A DNA stretch of 64,000 nt, from the NCBI GenBank assembly GCA_943787605.1, contig CALSNB010000001.1:806001-870000 (forward strand), in the 5' to 3' direction. The notes under the pieces were generated by a model. It worked only from the letters and a program-made list of their open reading frames with translations, did not search any database and had not been told where the DNA came from. This DNA is from GCA-2697345 sp002697345. Its GTDB lineage: Bacteria > Pseudomonadota > Alphaproteobacteria > Rhodobacterales > Rhodobacteraceae. Positions 62,212 through 64,000 of the stretch are shown piece by piece; within the stretch, counting starts at the first letter, position 1, and each line of letters starts with the position of its first letter. Made by a program: the position numbers and the translations under genes.

Positions 62212-62640
62212 ATGAACATAGAATACTTACACACCATGGTCAGAGTAAAGGATTTACAAAAATCTATCGCATTTTATAAGCTTTTAGGACTAAAGGAGAC
62301 ACGTCGAGTGGATAGTGAAACTGGAAGATTTACACTAGTATTCATGTCTCCTCCTGGGCAAGAAAATGCTCACTTAGAACTTACTTATAACTGGGACGGT
62401 GACGACCTTTTACCATCTGATAGCAGGCATTTTGGTCACATAGCTTACCAAGTAAAAAATATATATGATACTTGTACATATTTAATGGACAACAATGTTA
62501 CTATAAATCGTCCACCTCGCGATGGAAGAATGGCTTTCATTCGTTCGCCAGACAATGTTTCAATTGAGTTACTTCAAATGCACAGCGCGCTAGAGCCTAT
62601 TGAACCATGGTTAAGTATGGAGAACGTAGGTAAATGGTGA
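62212..62640 (+). CDS. VOC-family glyoxalase I (lactoylglutathione lyase)
   Basis: Metal-dependent lyase that isomerises the methylglyoxal-glutathione hemithioacetal to S-lactoylglutathione. The 142 residues have two betaalphabetabetabeta modules: LHTMVRVKDLQKSIAFYKLL with the first metal His, HLELTYNWD with Glu, FGHIAYQVKNI with the second His and MAFIRSPDNVSIELLQ with the final Glu. GGAAGG precedes the ATG by about six bases. The glutathione reductase at 50.3 kb supplies the cofactor cycle. Confidence 0.92.
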   Translation: MNIEYLHTMVRVKDLQKSIAFYKLLGLKETRRVDSETGRFTLVFMSPPGQENAHLELTYNWDGDDLLPSDSRHFGHIAYQVKNIYDTCTYLMDNNVTINRPPRDGRMAFIRSPDNVSIELLQMHSALEPIEPWLSMENVGKW

Positions 62641-62644
62641 ATCG

Positions 62645-62998
62645 CTAGATTGCCAACAAAGCTGTGCCAATTCTACGACCTTCTTCGAGCAGCACGTTAT
62701 AGGTTCTACAGGCAATAGGAGTCGACATTGCTTCGACACTAACACCTATTGCCTCGACACTATCTCTAAATTTACTAGGAATATCACAGAGCTTAGCACC
62801 TGTACCAACTAGTAGAACATCTATTTCGGATTGAGCATTAACTATTAAACTTACATTTTTAAAACCACTCCAAGAATGTATTTCCTTATTGAAAATAAAT
62901 AAGTTTCCCCATTTTATATCGGGTCCAATTCTAAAAAACCCAACACCATATCCTTTTATTGGTAAACTATGCTCATATGAAACTTCAGTAATACGCAT
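62645..62998 (-). CDS. Mth938/NDUFAF3-like protein (DUF498)
   Basis: This 117-residue protein shows the Mth938-like pattern: YGVGFFRIGPDIKWGNLFIF, LLVGTGAKLCDIP, and VEAMSTPIACRTYNVLLEEG, which includes the conserved MxTxxAxRTYN motif. Human NDUFAF3, a complex I assembly factor, belongs to this family; the bacterial role is not established. In Alphaproteobacteria it follows secD-secF, and here it does so with a TauE/SafE gene inserted between. Confidence 0.88.
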   Translation of the reverse strand: MRITEVSYEHSLPIKGYGVGFFRIGPDIKWGNLFIFNKEIHSWSGFKNVSLIVNAQSEIDVLLVGTGAKLCDIPSKFRDSVEAIGVSVEAMSTPIACRTYNVLLEEGRRIGTALLAI

Positions 62999-63004
62999 CT
63001 AGTA

Positions 63005-63757
63005 TCAACTCCAAATTGGTAAAGCAGAAATAGCCGAAAAGAATATTATGGTATATGCAGCAATGCGATATAGTTTTTCTCTACTAGGGTTAAATAATTT
63101 TGCCCCAACAACACAAAAAACTAAATATGGTATCGCTATGATTAACCCAACAATTATAAAATTAAATATTAACATTCCTTTTAACCAAAAGATTAAAAAT
63201 AATAAAATATCAATCAAAATAAGAAAAAGCGTGTTATTTGCTCGGATAACAGAAACCGGGAGTGAAGACGCCATATAAAGCATAATAACAGGTGGTCCAG
63301 GAATACCAAAGGCACCTCCAGACAAACCACCTATGGCACCAGTAAAAAATATAAGTCCCTGATTCAACGTACCTTTATATCTAACTCCATAAATCAGTAA
63401 TAATAGCAGACATAAACTAAACACAGCCCCTAAAAAGCTGAAAGTATCTGCTGACATGAGGTTAAGAAAATAAACCCCAATGGGGGCACCAATAAGTGCT
63501 CCTGTGATTAACCTCAATAAATCAGGAAGTTTACCATCACGTATTGCTCTTGGAATATTTGGTAATGGCCCAATCAAGTCCATAACTAACAGAACGATCA
63601 AGGTAGCTACTGGAGAGAGAACTTGCCCAGCAATAGGTATAAATACCATTGCCGTCCCAAACCCTGAAAACCCTCTAACTAAACCTGCTAATACCGCCCC
63701 TAGAACCAAGTAAGCGAACACACCTTCGTCAAGAATAACAAAAAGTGTATCAATCAC
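63005..63757 (-). CDS. TauE/SafE family permease
   Basis: This 250-residue membrane protein has about eight segments and the two TauE/SafE blocks: GAVLAGLVRGFSGFGTAMVF and GAIGGLSGGAFGIPGPPVIM. It is distinct from the copy at 34671. Its start overlaps the secF stop by four bases, and the Mth938-like gene begins 6 bp after it ends, so it is translated within the sec operon. The exported anion is unknown. Confidence 0.88.
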   Translation of the reverse strand: MIDTLFVILDEGVFAYLVLGAVLAGLVRGFSGFGTAMVFIPIAGQVLSPVATLIVLLVMDLIGPLPNIPRAIRDGKLPDLLRLITGALIGAPIGVYFLNLMSADTFSFLGAVFSLCLLLLLIYGVRYKGTLNQGLIFFTGAIGGLSGGAFGIPGPPVIMLYMASSLPVSVIRANNTLFLILIDILLFLIFWLKGMLIFNFIIVGLIIAIPYLVFCVVGAKLFNPSREKLYRIAAYTIIFFSAISALPIWS

Positions 63758-64000
63758 GCGTCAATGTTACCAAATTTATTTCCTTTATTGGCTGACGATT
63801 TCGACCAATCTCGCTTAACCCCAAGATAAAGTAGTGCTGTTCCTGCTATAAAAATAGAACTATAAGTTCCAACGAGTACTCCCCATATCATAGCAAAAAC
63901 AAAACCTTTAATTACATCTCCACCAAGGACATAAAGAGAGATTAATGCTAACAAAGTAGTAACAGACGTCATAAGTGTACGTGCCAATGTTTCATTTATA
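63754..64000 (-). CDS. secF: protein translocase subunit SecF, C-terminal part, cut by window edge
   Basis: SecF works with SecD to use the proton gradient in late steps of protein export. The last 82 residues are present: the block NETLARTLMTSVTT, then a membrane segment (LLALISLYVLGGDVIKGFVF) and TYSSIFIAGTALLYLGV, which match the final SecF helices. The reading frame is open to base 64000. A short charged tail (DWSKSSANKGNKFGN) follows. Confidence 0.93.
   Translation of the reverse strand, partial: INETLARTLMTSVTTLLALISLYVLGGDVIKGFVFAMIWGVLVGTYSSIFIAGTALLYLGVKRDWSKSSANKGNKFGNIDA

Noticed and set aside
1..64000. CRISPR array, prophage, insertion sequence or toxin-antitoxin system
   Set aside because: No regularly spaced repeats, transposase, integrase, phage structural gene or recognisable toxin pair was found in any frame I read.

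Overview
This window is AT-rich bacterial chromosome (roughly 36-38% GC by eye) from an alphaproteobacterium, most likely a marine, streamlined Rhodobacterales-type lineage. The clues are family and synteny markers: a DUF6446-type gene between glyS and glyQ, the order folB-folP-glmM, a long FolP and a two-domain FolB, ctaD apart from the other cytochrome oxidase genes, a DUF2842 gene beside purA, hflK-hflC-DUF2065-degQ, secF near an Mth938-like gene, a FolE2-type GTP cyclohydrolase, and a DMGDH-family dehydrogenase. The taxonomy is an inference; no rRNA or other decisive marker is present. I see no phage, insertion sequence, CRISPR array or plasmid gene.

Layout. Positions 1-4 kb hold an accessory catabolic patch: the end of a histidinol-dehydrogenase-family gene (HpsN-like), a large DUF3604 protein flanked by two decayed short-chain dehydrogenase (SDR) fragments, and an MBL-fold hydrolase. 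Positions 4-8 kb carry an MFS exporter, an amidase, a DUF1330/DUF1737 small-protein pair and a tRNA-Leu(GAG). Positions 8-14.4 kb carry lipB, ctaD, a YqeY-like gene, carA, a HAD nucleotidase and a UbiH-type hydroxylase. Positions 14.4-21.2 kb carry a DMGDH-family dehydrogenase, a class V aminotransferase, two overlapping Lrp/AsnC regulators divergent from ilvC, and an EamA transporter. Positions 21-31.4 kb form a long minus-strand run: glmM-folP-folB, a cell-wall hydrolase, ppdK, and glyS-DUF6446-glyQ. Positions 31.5-38.5 kb carry a pseudo-protease with a peptidoglycan-binding domain, a second class V aminotransferase, a TauE/SafE permease, an AruI-like TPP enzyme and TrkH. Positions 38.8-46.5 kb carry folE2, yciB, an EamA transporter, ftsY, xseA, purD, a ferredoxin and a DnaE2 tail remnant. 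Positions 46.5-54.8 kb form a minus-strand run of degQ, DUF2065, hflC, hflK, gor, rpiA, a thiamine pyrophosphokinase, DUF2842 and purA. Positions 54.9-64 kb carry secG, pyrG, a second DUF1330, a TerB-like gene, an alpha/beta hydrolase, thrS, an ArsC/Spx-like gene, a cold-shock gene, a glyoxalase, an Mth938-like gene, TauE/SafE and the end of secF.

Most of the content is housekeeping. The signals that ordinary annotation does not explain concern gene expression. (a) purD is split by a -1 frameshift that falls exactly on a T TTT TTA slippery heptamer. (b) ftsY has an in-frame TGA between its acidic N-terminal domain and its NG domain, next to a proline/glutamate repeat. (c) Two genes flanking ilvC (an Lrp regulator and an EamA transporter) lack an ATG, GTG or TTG where the protein should begin, but have an ATA at good distance from a Shine-Dalgarno sequence. 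Sequencing error could explain (a) and (b); it explains (c) less easily. Other points are a PG-binding trypsin-fold protein that has lost all three catalytic residues, an orphan DnaE2 OB-fold tail, an Lrp-like palindrome in front of ilvC, and a FolB fused to a kinase-like tail. I do not find a convincing new multi-gene system.
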